From contig JAKSYS010000007.1 of NCBI GenBank assembly GCA_022925895.1, positions 124,001 to 188,000 on the forward strand: DNA of 64,000 nt, written 5' to 3'. The DNA is from Fragilaria crotonensis (taxonomy: Eukaryota; Bacillariophyta; Fragilariophyceae; Fragilariales; Fragilariaceae). Shown here in pieces: positions 33,024 to 44,335 of this stretch. The translations under genes and the position numbers were made by a program. Under the pieces are notes generated by a model. That model saw only the letters and a list, made by a program, of their open reading frames with translations, searched no databases and was not told where the DNA came from. Every line of letters begins with the position of its first letter. The stretch's first letter is position 1.

Positions 33024-36000
33024 TCAGATCTCTGGTCCCGGTGATGAAAGCATGTGGTCGGGGAGAACACAGAAGATCTTGGTGAGGTGAGGATCAATTT
33101 TGCCGGAGTGTTGAGTCTTGGTGAGGATATCGGCAAGTTGGGAGTCACAGGGAATCCAATGAAGTTGGTGGATGCCGTCTTGTTGGCCTTGACGGACGAA
33201 GTGGAAACGGCGTTCAATGTGGCGAGTTTTGCGAGTGAGTTTGCCATTCTTGGCGATTTGAACAGTTGCTTCATTGTCAATCATGAGGATGGCAGGGATA
33301 GAAGGGAGACGTTGAGTGGTTTCACGCCATTGTTTGGTGCCAAGATAGAGCATATCATAGAGAAGCATTCGGATGTGAGCGGTGGCCATGGTTGCGGAAC
33401 ATGCAGCCATATATTCAGCTTCAGAGGTAGACATGGCAACAGGTGTTGGCATGGTAGAATTTGCTTCAATAAGAGCACCATTGTAGAAGATCATGTATCC
33501 AACAGTAGATCGGCCAGTATCGGGGCAGTCTTGCCAGCTGGCATCAGAGAAGACAGTGAGATCAGTGTATGGAATGCGATGATGGATGCAGATGTCATAG
33601 ATGGGGTTTGAAGTGCCATCGGGATAGAATTTGAGGGCATAGTAGGGCGACGTCGGAGGTAGCCAATGAGCCAGGTGAGAGCTCGAAAATCAGGTATGCC
33701 AGGAGAGATGCATGCTTTAGCAAGTTTGCAGACAGCAAATAGGATGTCAGCTCTTGTGTTGTATGCTAGGTAGAGGAGAGTGCAGACAGCAGAGCGGAAC
33801 GGAAGGCGTTGTTGCTTTTGTTCGACGAGAGTCAGGTCGGAGGCGGTTACGGGCGGTTATCCTTGCTGAAAGTATAATCGGGAGGGAAGGAGTATCTCGT
33901 TCTGGGAATTCGGAGTTTGGATCGTATCGTTGAAGAGTATTCAAAACATAGCGGTGCTGGTCGAGGGTGTAGCTTGAGTCGGAGTGTTTGTGGATACGCA
34001 TTTGTAGGAACCATTGCGCAGGGCCGAGGAATTTGACATCAAAGCGATTGCGGACGGAATCTTCAAATTGTTTTTCGATGGAATCGTTGCTTCCAGCGTA
34101 GAGCATATCGTCGACGAAAAATAGTAGGCGGAGCCATTGATTGTGTTTGTCGTATCGGACAAAATAGGACGGTTCGGAAGGAGACTGAATAAATCCTTGG
34201 GAGTAGAGCCATTCCGAAAATTCAATGTTCCAATATTTGCCGGAGTAGACGAGACCGTAGATTCCTTTGTTCAGTAACATTGGAGAGCCAAAGAATTTAG
34301 CGTATTCAGGGAAGTGATAGGCGTATTCCAATGGCAGTTTCACGAAGTGGCGACCAATAACTTTGGCTTGGAGGTAGGCACCAATGAAGTCAGCACTCTT
34401 GACACTTCTTCTGGATGCACAGATGGTTGCAATGAATAGCTTGACCCCTCTTGCAGATGCACAGGGTGACCAGGTGTCTTCATACATGAGTGGTTCAACA
34501 GGTATAGGTTTGGGAGTGCCAGGTGAAGAGGTAGCAGATTCAGCAATTTCTTGACGTTGTTCAAGGAGTCGTTGTTGGTTGATGGCTTTAACTCTTTTCA
34601 GGAGACGTTTCTCCAGGTCGCCACGGGCGACAAGGCGAGCTTTTAGTTTGTCAAGTTTTCCAGATGCAGTTTGTTTTGCTTTGAGCACAAGTTTGACTGG
34701 GATAATGAGTTCATCTTTGTGTGGGTTTGTCCAAGGATGAAGGTATCATGGTCAATGAGGTTCTTGATTTCCATTTTGATTGCATGTAACCAAGCATTGC
34801 GGACATCATCATCAAGTTTGAGGACAGCTTTCAGAGACTGAGGTTCTGGAAGATATTTGTCCACAGGTTCCTGGGGTTGGCTTGTGAATTGTTGCTGGGA
34901 GGTTGTCAATTGTCATCATGGCAGAGTGAATGGGATCAATAGTTGGTAGATCTTCATTGCATTCTTGGAAGTAGATGGTCATCATCTTGTGGAGTTGGGA
35001 ATGATGTTGTTGATGGGTGACAAAGTTGATTTGATGTGGTGTGGGTGGTGTTGGACCATGTTGGATGATTGCTTCATTGTAATGGTCAGCATGGGTTGGG
35101 TTAGGCATGGTTCCAGGTGGTTGTTCATCAGTATTGTCATCAGTTGATTCAGGGATGGCAGTCATGGAGGGCAGTGGATTTGTGTCATCAATGAAGGTTG
35201 ATGGTGGATTGCCAAGGTTGGCTGCAGATCCAGTGTGGTGAAAAGTAGATGGTTCAGAGTTTTCGGGAGTGTTGCAGAGTCCATTTGGGTTGAAATGGGA
35301 GCGGATGGGGACGGCTCCAGCGAAGGGTTTGGAATCAAAACATAGAGCTGAATTGAAGTCTTCATCAAAGTAGGCATCGCGGGTGATGACAAGGCTTTGG
35401 GGTTGGTCAGGGAGTAGACTAGCCAGCCTGCGGAGTTGTCAGGAAACCGAGGAAAATTCCGAGAGGCTCGTTGGAGTTGTTGCTTGTATGTGATAAGCTT
35501 GTTGCGGAAAGTTGGTTCATAGCGTTTGAAGAAGGTAGGACATCCAAAGACACGAAAGTTGGCAATGGAAGGCTTGCGTTGGAAGCTGTATTGATAGGGA
35601 GTTGTTGGGTTGCCATCTTGATCAATAACATTCTTGGCAGGGCAGACATTTAGGATTTGAACTGCATAGGCATGGGCATGATGGAAGAAGGCACCTCCAA
35701 GTCTTGCATTGTTGAGGAGAATGTTGGCAGTGTTGTGGACTTCACGCCATTTTGCTTCACAAATACCATTCATTTCTTGATGTTCAGGGGCTGCAGCTTC
35801 AACTTTGATACCAAGTGAGGTGCATTCAGAGATGAATTTTGTTGATGTAAAGCAGATCCAGCATCAGTGCGGATGAAACGGACGGATTGGGTGCGGCCAA
35901 GTAGTTCTGTATCAGTCAGCCATTGCTTCAGAGCAATAAGGATGGAAGTTGTGCTTTCAGTTGGAAGACCAATCCAACCTGTTAGTTTGCCTGGGGTTGT

Positions 36001-37217
36001 GACAATAAACAGATAGGCTGAGTAGTTGGAATTGGTGGTGAGACCATAGCGGAAAGGATTGCGCATAAGGTCAAGATGAAGGCGATGGAAGGGTTCTGTG
36101 CCTTGGCGTTGAGGTGTTTTGTTTCTGGCGCGTTTTTGACTGATGGAAATGCGGAGAGGCCAGGAGTTGTGGTCAACAGTAGGTGTGAGTACATGATCAT
36201 TCCATGTTTGGTGAAGGGATCCAACCATGAGATTTCGAAAATTGCGGTAAGCAAGTCGTCGATAAATCAGTTCCAAAGGTAAGGCAGTGACTGAGCGGCG
36301 TTGATCAGTGTCAATGGGGTTGTAGTGTCATCAAAGTGTTGCTCTTCTGGTTCAGAGTCAAGGTCAAAGGGAACTTTGGGGTTGGAAGTGGTTGAAAAGG
36401 CTTGGTGTGGATTTGGTACTTCTCTGGTGATAATTGGCCAAGTGTAGGTGGAGCCATTTGGGAGTTGAATGGTGGTAGCTCTGTTCTTGATCAGGACACT
36501 GAAATTTTGAGTGCATGATAGAGCAGTCAGGGAGAGTAGTCTGTGACTTAGGCCTTCAACAAAGTAGACATCAGTGAGACCTAGGATGGATTTGAGGCCA
36601 TCATCAGTGGTGAAGTGACATTCAGTTGTGCCTTTGTGGGTAGACATCTTGGTGCTGCCATCAGCTAGGGAGATTGGGACACTGCAGGGTTCAACATCAC
36701 TGAGGTCGCTGAAAAGTGGTGTGTAATGGCTGGTAGCACCACTGTCAGGTAGCCAGTTTGCAAGGAGTGGGGGACCAAATCTTTGGTATGGTGATTGGGG
36801 GTCATCAGGGAAATAAGCTGTGGCTCCAGAGTTGGGAGGAGCATGGTTGGCAGTTGGAAGATAATCTCTATCAAGTAGAGGTTGATTGATAGGCATCTGA
36901 GGTAGAGTGGGATTGGGCCATGGGATGTTGTCTTGTTGATCATCAAGTTGATCAAGGGAGGCTTTGAAAGCTTGGTGATGGTATCTTGAATGATTTTGGG
37001 AGTCTTGACTAGAGTCAGTAACAAAGTAAGCGTTGTTGATTGCGAGGAGCAGCGTTTTCATTGTTGGTTGAACGTTGCGGGTTGGATGCGCGATTGTTTT
37101 GGTTGGATCTTGGGTTGGTACAGTTGCGCGAATAGTGGCCGAGGCGTCCGCAGTTATTGCAGACGATGGTAGCTGCGTTGGATGCAGAGTTGCGCGATTG
37201 ATTGATGTTAGATCCAT
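33024..37217 (-). pseudogene. pol: pol of element 2: protease, integrase, reverse transcriptase, RNase H, frameshifted
   Basis: Protease: NWLPDSGATSHYTP near 36705-36746, with a following strand-rich domain (VYFVEGLSHRLLSLTAL). Integrase: HLDLMRNP (first Asp), FIRTDAGSAL (second Asp), and EMNGICEAKWREVHNTANIL across the join of two frames near 35770 (Glu). Integrase tail: FRVFGCPTFFKRY. Reverse transcriptase: NAWLHAIKMEIKNLIDHDTF, LKARLVARGDL, SADFIGAYLQA and the active-site box FVDDMLYAG, with Phe where YVDD is usual. RNase H: TSEAEYMAACS, MIDNEATVQIAKN, RHIERRFHFVR, LADILTKTQ. Frames change near 33500-33750, 34650-34690, 34810-34910, 35165, 35770 and 36270. Not functional as read. Confidence 0.9.
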
Positions 37218-38435
37218 TGGGTGATGGTCGTTGATTTGGATTCAACGTTGGTCGGAAAGGTGGTCGATTGTTCCGTTGGGGTTGGTTGGATGGGCGAGGC
37301 GAAGGAGGTGGTGGGCGACGTTGATTCGGGTTGTTGAAGGTGGTCGCGAAGGATTTGTAGGAGGTCGGAACGGGCGCGAATGGTTTTGCGGTGGTCTCGG
37401 TGGATGACTTCTGTTTTGATTGTTGCCATTAGGGTTTGAATATGGGCGAAGGATGGAGCTGAAAGCTTGTTGTTGACGTTGTGTGAAAACACGATGGGTA
37501 GTTTGGGGTGGCGCGATTGAAAATGGTGAGATTGTTGACGGGTAGAATGTGCGTGCTGATTGTAGTTGCGTTGATTCTGAGACGGTAGTGTGAGACCACG
37601 GGATTCGTCAATGTTGAGGAGATGGCTCTCAAGTTCGGCGAATGGTGGCAGAGCTTCGTCGTTTAGTTCAGCTCGACGGATATCGGCGTCGAAGCGTTGA
37701 TAAGATGCGGCGTAAAGGAGTGATTGCTTCCACCACGAACGGTGCGTTTGATGAGTTCGGCGTCGGTGTTGGGGATTCCAGCATGATAGCAGTCGCGCGT
37801 AAGGATGCGGATGCGGTTAAGGTAAGAGGTGGCGACTTCATGATGTGGTTGTTTGATGGAACAAAAAGCTTCTCGAGTGCGCTCGACATGATCAGGAGTT
37901 AGCGGTGCACAATGGCGTCGCAGAGTAAGAATCGCGGTGCGGGCGTCTGGTGGGCCATCAATGATGTGTTTTTGGCAGGGGTCGCAGACGTTTGTAAAGA
38001 TCAGGTTGTAAAGTGCGGTGCCGACAAATGGGTGTGAATAAGAGACTTGTTTCGGCCAAAGATCAAAGACTTGGCGCGTCCACGGGAAATGTTGCAAACA
38101 ATTCGAAGGTTGTCGATGAAGGTGTTAAAATGGCGGCGGCGTGCTTGAAGGTCGGTTGGGTAAGCCAATTTGCGAAGGTTTGCATTTTGGCGTACTTCAA
38201 AAGCGTCTTGGTTAGGTCTTCAATTGGGGATAAGTGAAGTCGGTTCGCGTGGAGGATGTGAGTGCGTCAGGCGATGTCTGCTGGATGTGTTTGGCTCTTG
38301 CTCTGAGTCATGATCGGTGTCGTCGTCAAAGAAGGTGTCGACAGTTGGTGGGTATGCAAGGTGGCATGGGTCGCCTGGCGCGGAGTTGGGCGTGCGGAAG
38401 CGAGTTTTGAGTTTCTGGAGGAGTTTGGTGATCAT
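37015..38435 (-). pseudogene. gag: gag of element 2, frameshifted
   Basis: Starts at the ATG at 38435. The first ~70 residues include an acidic patch (DDDTDHDSEQE). A UBN2-like gag core follows in shifted frames: FPWTRQVFDLWPKQVSYSH, ARTAILTLRRHCAP and EAFCSIKQPHHEVATSYLNR. A CCHC knuckle, CNNCGRLGHYSRNC, lies near 37120-37165 in an Asn/Arg/Ser-rich tail. Frames change near 38225, 38090, 37660 and 37490. About 300 bp without clear coding separate it from the end of the upstream block. Confidence 0.8.
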
Positions 38436-38753
38436 TTTCAGAATTGGCCGTTTTTGTGTAGATTTGGTAGGTTTCGTATTGGGAGGTTGAATAATTTTGC
38501 TTTGTTGAGTTTGGGGTTGCGAAAGATTTTGTGACGGATTTGGTGGTTGAGGGTTCGAATTCCGGGGTGGTAAGTTTTTGGAAGGTATAATTTTGGGCGT
38601 CGTCGAAAAAGTTGTTGAAATCGGAGGTTGTGGGTTCGAGTCGGTTGTGGCCGGATCGTGAGGTAATTTTACGTTTTTTGGCGTGAGAATGCCTGAAAAT
38701 GCATCGGAAATGCGTTTTAGAGGGCCAGTTGTTGGTTTGCAGTTGGAGGTGAA

Positions 38754-41700
38754 TTAGAGGGTGTTTTGGTGTGTGAACTGCTTGTTTCGGGCGAGTTTGG
38801 TGGTAAAATCGCGAGATTTGGTTGAGTTCCGGGCAGTTGTTGAGTTTCTTGTGTGTGTTCGGTATGTAGTTTCTGCGTCGGAAATTAGCTGTTGGGAGTG
38901 AGTTTCCGTGCTGTTCGCGTCGTTTTGTGTTGGATTTTCGCTGGTAGTGTCACTTTGTGTGGGATTTTCGCTGTCAGGGTCGTCGTGCGTGAAAACTGTA
39001 GTTTCAGGTTCGTTTGCTGCAAGATTTTCGTTTTGTGGGTCGTTTTGTGCAGAAATTTCGTGCTGGGGGTCCGGGGTTCGAGTCGGATCGGAAAATAAAG
39101 CGGAACGGCGAGTTTTTACAGCAAGACATGCGAAATGTGGTCCAGAAAATGTAGTTTTATCCTGTTGGAAGGTAATTATGTTGTTACTTGTAACTAATTC
39201 CATCTGATTGGGACAGCCTAGGCTATCACAGATAGAAAAAGGTAAGTAACCAGCATAACAACCAGGATAAGACAGACATTGTAGACTAGACTCACCATTG
39301 TAGCCATTGGCTGAAAAGGGTGAATCAGGTCCCATTTGATCAATGAATGGAAACTCAGGATGAGACTCTTTCTCATTGTAATAATAAGAAAGATGATTGT
39401 TGAAAAGTTGGATCTCAGGGTCACGGAGGGCATCAATGAGATGTGGCAATGCCCAGGCTTGATAGATGGATTCCTCAAGTGGACCAGTTGTGAAAACTGG
39501 TATCATGCGAATAGCCAAGGAAAAGGGGACCGTTTTGGGATCGCGAGCGACGTGATACTTACTGGAATCAGGGTGGCGACGCAGGTTAGCGGCGCTGGTT
39601 GGAATCCAGTCGGGGTCGCCAATGTGATAGGAAAGAATTGGTTTGGCAAGTTGGGCTTTGAACAAAGCTTGGACTGACAATCTGTTGTAGGGTTCTCCAT
39701 CTCTGTTGCTGATGATTGGTTGTTGATCATGGTTGAAAGTGGTGGGGAAGATTCCTGCTCTTGCTGTAGGTTTAGCAATCTCAGTTGATGAACCATTAGA
39801 GTAGGAGTTGGACGCAAGTGGGGAGCCTTGGAACATGATAACGTGGGGAGGAGGATGGTTCCTGGGGAGAATGCCGGTCGGGTCCTTTGGATTCACAAGT
39901 TGCGCAACTCGGTAGAGGATATACTCGAAGTGCGGAAGGAAGTCAATCGAGAAGTTGATGCCGTTGGTAGGGACTGGAGTGAGGTCAGAGTAGACATCCA
40001 TGTAGTAGGTTTCCTCATTTGCTTCAGTTGGTTGCAGGGTAAACAGTTGGAGGAAGTCCAGAGGTTGGCAGACCACATAGTTGATTGCAAGTGTGTCATC
40101 ATTGACATCATCAAGATCCAATTGAACAAGGGAGGGCCTGGTAATCATGGGGAAGCAGGTTGCAAAGTTGGACAAGAATAGATCTGCAGGTGGAAGGTTG
40201 CCAATATGGAAGCGGTTGTTGGATAATTCTGGTTCCCTCGATCGTCGTCGCGTCTTGCGATTAATGAGACCATGTTCGAATAAGGCAAGGCGGATGATTG
40301 TCTGGGCAGTTCGCAAGGCAATCGATCGTTGTTCCTCGTCGTCCAATCGAAAAGAATTCGTGTATGCGACAAGATAGGGATTCGCGCGCGAAATTCAAGT
40401 CCACGCGAAACATTTTCCGGTAGCGTTTCAATCCGCGATAAGGAATGCAAAGGTAGGGAAAGATCGGCTTCAAAGAAGGCATGGTTAGCAAAGCGGGGCG
40501 TCCGAAAAGTAGTGGTATCAGGAACAAACTTAGAGCGGCGGCGGTAGACTTGATATCTTTGCGATCTGGAACAAGTGTTTCGGGTAGAGGTCGTGTTGAC
40601 GAAAACCGTGTCGGTGGTAGGTGCTGTGGCGGTGGTGGGTTATGTAGTAGAGTCGGAGCGCGTAGATGAGTCCGACAGCACATGTCGTTTCCATCGGGCA
40701 GTAGGGAGGGTTTTCGTAGAAGTCGCGGGTGATGTCGTAGTACTTATCCGGGATGCCGAAGGTCAAAGGGAGCGTTGTTCGTCGGTGAAATGCTGGGTTA
40801 GCAAGTTGGTAGCACGGTTCAGAGTGTGAATCATGCCGAGTAGGTAGAACTTGTCGTCGCGGGAATACAGAGGGAGTTAGGACTTGGCATCTGGTGTCTG
40901 AGAGTGATGTGGCGCGATATAGGCTTCATGTCGGATGACGTGATGTCGCGAATGTGATGAACTTCCGGTGGAGCGGCGAAAGTTGAGACAGAAAGCTGCA
41001 ATAGTGGTGCTGATTTCGATGCAAAGCGGTAGGTCGCGTAGATGGATGGTACCGTTCAGTGGGTCGTCCAGCGTAGCTTCTGAGAACATCAAGGCCGACG
41101 ATGGATGGTGAGCTGGGTCCTGGAACATTGCATAAGGGCGGTGGTGAACTGGGGCAAGAGGATTCAAATGCCTTAGGGGTGGTTCAGGAAAAAGTGGGGT
41201 AGCATCCGGACTGGTTGTTGAATTGCTGCTGTCGGGTAGCTCATTAAGTGCCTCCAAAATTGGGTTAGTTGCACTTTCTTCCACAAATTCCTCTTCAATG
41301 CTTTCAATGATCATGGGTTCTGGCATGATTTCAACTTCTGGTAAGACTTCAGGGTCAGGAACAGGGTCAGAAGCAGGGTAAAAGTTAACAGATGGCTTAG
41401 TTGGTGAATTATCACTGGGGGAGTAATAATTTTCACCAACATCAGCACAATCAGAGTCAGGGAAGAGGGGTAAATCTTCCAATTTGATAGGAACAGGATG
41501 CTGGACACTCAAGGAAGTGGAGGAAAGGCTGGGATCAGTGGGATTGTGGGCTCTGTAGGCACACTGGGGTGGACTGGATTGGATCGCCGTACCGTCCACG
41601 ACAGTAAACTCGACAGTATCATCATCATCACAGTACGATTCCAAGGCCTTTTCTTCAGCAGTTAGGGGGCCGCGTGGTGCAAAGTGGACAAAAGGGTCGA

Positions 41701-43401
41701 TATCAAACGAGTCATCGGTAGGCGAAGCGGGCTGGGAAAATGGTCGAGTGGATGCGTCATCGGCAGAATGGTCATTGACGTTGGGACGCGGGGACGGTGT
41801 CTCAGGATAACACGGACTGTGAATACGGCGGTTGTCGGGGACTGTGGCGCTGACGCGAAGGGAGTTTGAACGGAATCTGGAGTTTCGGCACAAAATTACG
41901 AGTCCCGAGTTCAGCGCTGCGGTCATGACACGTCATAGTTTTCGTTCGCGAGGCTGCAGAGTTGTCGACGTCCACCAATACGCGCGGGGCGAGGAAAATT
42001 TTGAACAGTCATTTCTCGAGAACCATCTGTCGGAATTCGCTCAAATTTGGCCAGGATGTCGACCATACGGTGTGCTGGCGGCACGGAGTGTGAGTTTCGT
42101 TGCCCGATTACGCTGCGAACGAGGATGAGCAAATCAAGAATGGGCATCAACTGTTCATCTCCAGTCATCTTGATGGCAATTATGACAAGGTCTTCAAGGT
42201 CCTCATGATGCTGTAGAAAGCCAGTAAACTCAGTGAGGGTTGGAGTATAACCGAAGGAAGCAATTCTGTGGGTAAAAGTGGCGATTTCTGACTCCAGGCC
42301 AGGATGACTGGGGTGGATGAGTGTGGGAGGTTCTTTGGATTCTCCCTGGCACTGTTGTTGCTTTCTGGCTGAGGGAGGCTGATACTTTGATGGTGAAGGA
42401 TGGAATGGAAGGTTGAAAAGATGAGCAAAGAGACAGTCATGGAGATCTTTGCAGGTCTTCTGAAGGGTGGTGAAGCCAGATGGATTCATGCACCCGGGAG
42501 CTTGAAAAATTGGATTGTGAGCAGGTTGGGCAAAGTTGGTCAAGGTGGTAACTTTTGCGGTAGGAATGCTTGGAGTGTTGGCTCTGGACTTGTAGGTGAG
42601 CGTGGGAGGCGAATTTGGAGCTTTCTGGGGCGTTTTCAAGTCGTTCGTATCATCGGTGAGATCGATTACGTTGTGTTTGTTGGGGTTAGTGCGGCGCTTG
42701 GCGGCAGTAGTAGTGTGCTCCTCTGTAGTAATAACATCAGTAGGTCCAATGTTATTGCTCATAACATTGGTAGATGCAGCAGGTAAGGTAGTTGGACCGT
42801 TTTTGTTTGTAGTTTCGCCCATTTTGTTGTAGTAGTTGTCCATGGTAGTTGTGGTTGTAGTGGTCTGCATCTTTGCAGCCTTCTTGGTGGTAGAAGTAGC
42901 CCTGTGGCTAACTTTAGTGTCCTGCTGTGGTGGAGCTGCAAAAGCCTGCTGCTTGCGCTCGTCGGGGTGGAGGTTGCGATCCTCTTCAATAATATCATCG
43001 ATGTCGTCGGAGGTTAACTTGCAGACGTCAAAATAGGCGGGACCTTTCTCAGAGGTGCGCCTCTTCTTCTTGTTGTTTGGGAGATCCTGATCGTCATCAG
43101 GGGTAGTGGTTGGAGAAGGGATGTAACGGACACGGGAGGGGAGCTTGGATTTCTTCGGAGATCCATAGGCTAGGGCACCTTTGTAGAGGGCGGGATGGGT
43201 GGGCGTGTCAGGAGGGACAGGAGATGCGCCGAGTTCGGCGGGGTAGTCGACGTTAGCGTCGAACGCGTCAGGGTTAGCGCCTTTGGAGGCGGACCTAGAG
43301 GCGCGAGGGGCAAGGGAGGGCGGAGGTAAGTTCTGCATGGTGGACTTAAAAAGTTCTGTTGCCTTCAAGGGTGAGTTTAAATCCGTTGCTGGCGAATCCA
43401 A
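38754..43401 (-). CDS. Unrecognised large coding block upstream of gag in element 2 (about 1,500 codons, frameshifted)
   Basis: Not recognised. Three long frames, 43401-41923 (492 codons), 41926-40877 (349) and 40346-38754 (530), with coding-like sequence between them in 40877-40346. The first two overlap as ATGA. Part 1 is disordered (Thr/Asn/Lys-rich, PSPTTTPDDDQD) and ends in an ordered helical domain (EDLVIIAIKMTGDEQLMPI, LILVRSVIGQRNS). Part 2 is acidic and Pro-rich. The bridge has PDKYYDITRDFYENPPYCP. Part 3 looks globular (LDFLQLFTLQPTEANEETYY, PHFEYILYRVAQLVNPKD, SYPGCYAGYLPFSICDSLG) and ends in ENPTQ-like repeats and a basic tail. No retroviral hallmark, signal or clear membrane segment. 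It may be one protein broken by consensus errors, or two or three genes. Confidence 0.7.
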
Positions 43402-43516
43402 AAGGCGAGGGAAAGCAGTTAAGCGTAGGTTCTTAACGGCCGTAGGTAGATTCGACCAATGATCGGAGACATTGGTCGAGTATTTTCCTCGACGGTAGAG
43501 CCTTGGACCGGTGGTA

Positions 43517-43531
43517 CGAGGCGAGCAACCA
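43517..43531 (-). other. Candidate primer-binding site of element 2
   Basis: On the minus strand TGGTTGCTCGCCTCG begins at the base after the 5' LTR. TGG pairs with a tRNA CCA end; the tRNA cannot be named from here. Confidence 0.45.
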
Positions 43532-44129
43532 TGACAGTATTCGTGTGATCGGTACGCGAGTACTGGCCGACGGTAGACTTAAGGTTAGTAGGACCTAGAA
43601 GTCTGCCGTCGGACTTGACGGAGAGGAAGCGAACGTGACGGATCGTCCAGCTTTGGGCGTAGGAGTCCTGAAGATGTGGACCATGATGGTAGATTTGTTG
43701 TTACAAATATGTAGAAGATGTAGAACTAAGTAGTAAAGGCCTTTACTGTTTTTGGTTTGTGGAAATTATAAGTTAAAATGTAGATGAAAAATGAAAGTGA
43801 GATCTCCAATATTAGTTGGAGTCTCACAAAGTTATGTTGCTTTAATCCCACTTGTTGAGTGGTGTTTGAGTTATGAATCCCATAGTAAAAGTTGTGTTGT
43901 CAATAAAATTGACAACATAACAGATTTGAATACTTAGGGAAACTCAGGGCAACATGATTTAAATTCCTTGTGTGGTCGCGGGATCCAGAGTTCTGATTCG
44001 CAGAACTACTGGCACGAGTCACGGACAGACGAAGGAAAATAAAGGACTGTCTACCGTATTACCGTATGGTATTTAACCTTACAGTAATTACGAGTGACAG
44101 TGTGACAGAGTGACAGTAGATCTCTAACA
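43532..44129 (-). repeat. 5' LTR of element 2
   Basis: 598 bp, matching 32412-33012 apart from four substitutions and three single-base indels in G or A runs. Hairpin at 43895-43917. Confidence 0.93.
43895..43917. repeat. Perfect hairpin in the LTR, second copy
   Basis: Same 10-bp stem and AAA loop as at 32778-32800. Confidence 0.7.
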
Positions 44130-44135
44130 CGTTTT
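44130..44135. repeat. Target-site duplication of element 2, right copy
   Basis: CGTTTT, matching 32406-32411. Confidence 0.8.
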
Positions 44136-44335
44136 GCTTCAACTCCAGTAGACAAGTATTTGTACTACTGTACTGGTAGATGTTTTACCATGGGTGTGTT
44201 AGGCGTTCAACGGCTGGAAAAAAATCCAGAATTCCGAACATGAACCGTCTTAGCTCACCTCTTCGTCTTATAAGCTTGGAGTGTCCTTGCGATTGGACTT
44301 GGCCAACTCACTAAACGATACAGCAATAATTGATA

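Larger units (their letters stand above)
32412..44129 (-). mobile_element. Ty1/copia LTR retrotransposon, element 2 (11.7 kb) with extra coding block
   Basis: Transcribed right to left. LTRs of 601 and 598 bp with TG...CA ends, a CGTTTT duplication, a primer-site candidate at 43517-43531 and a polypurine tract at 33013-33022. Pol order (protease, integrase, reverse transcriptase, RNase H) is copia. Between the 5' LTR and gag lies about 5 kb of extra protein-coding sequence on the same strand, which makes the element unusually long. The LTRs differ by four substitutions and three single-base homopolymer indels, so insertion is recent. Confidence 0.95.

Noticed and set aside
38890-39210. Plus-strand ORFs inside element 2 with Val/Phe/Cys-rich sequence.
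   Set aside because: They are shadows of the repetitive minus-strand tail and have no independent support.
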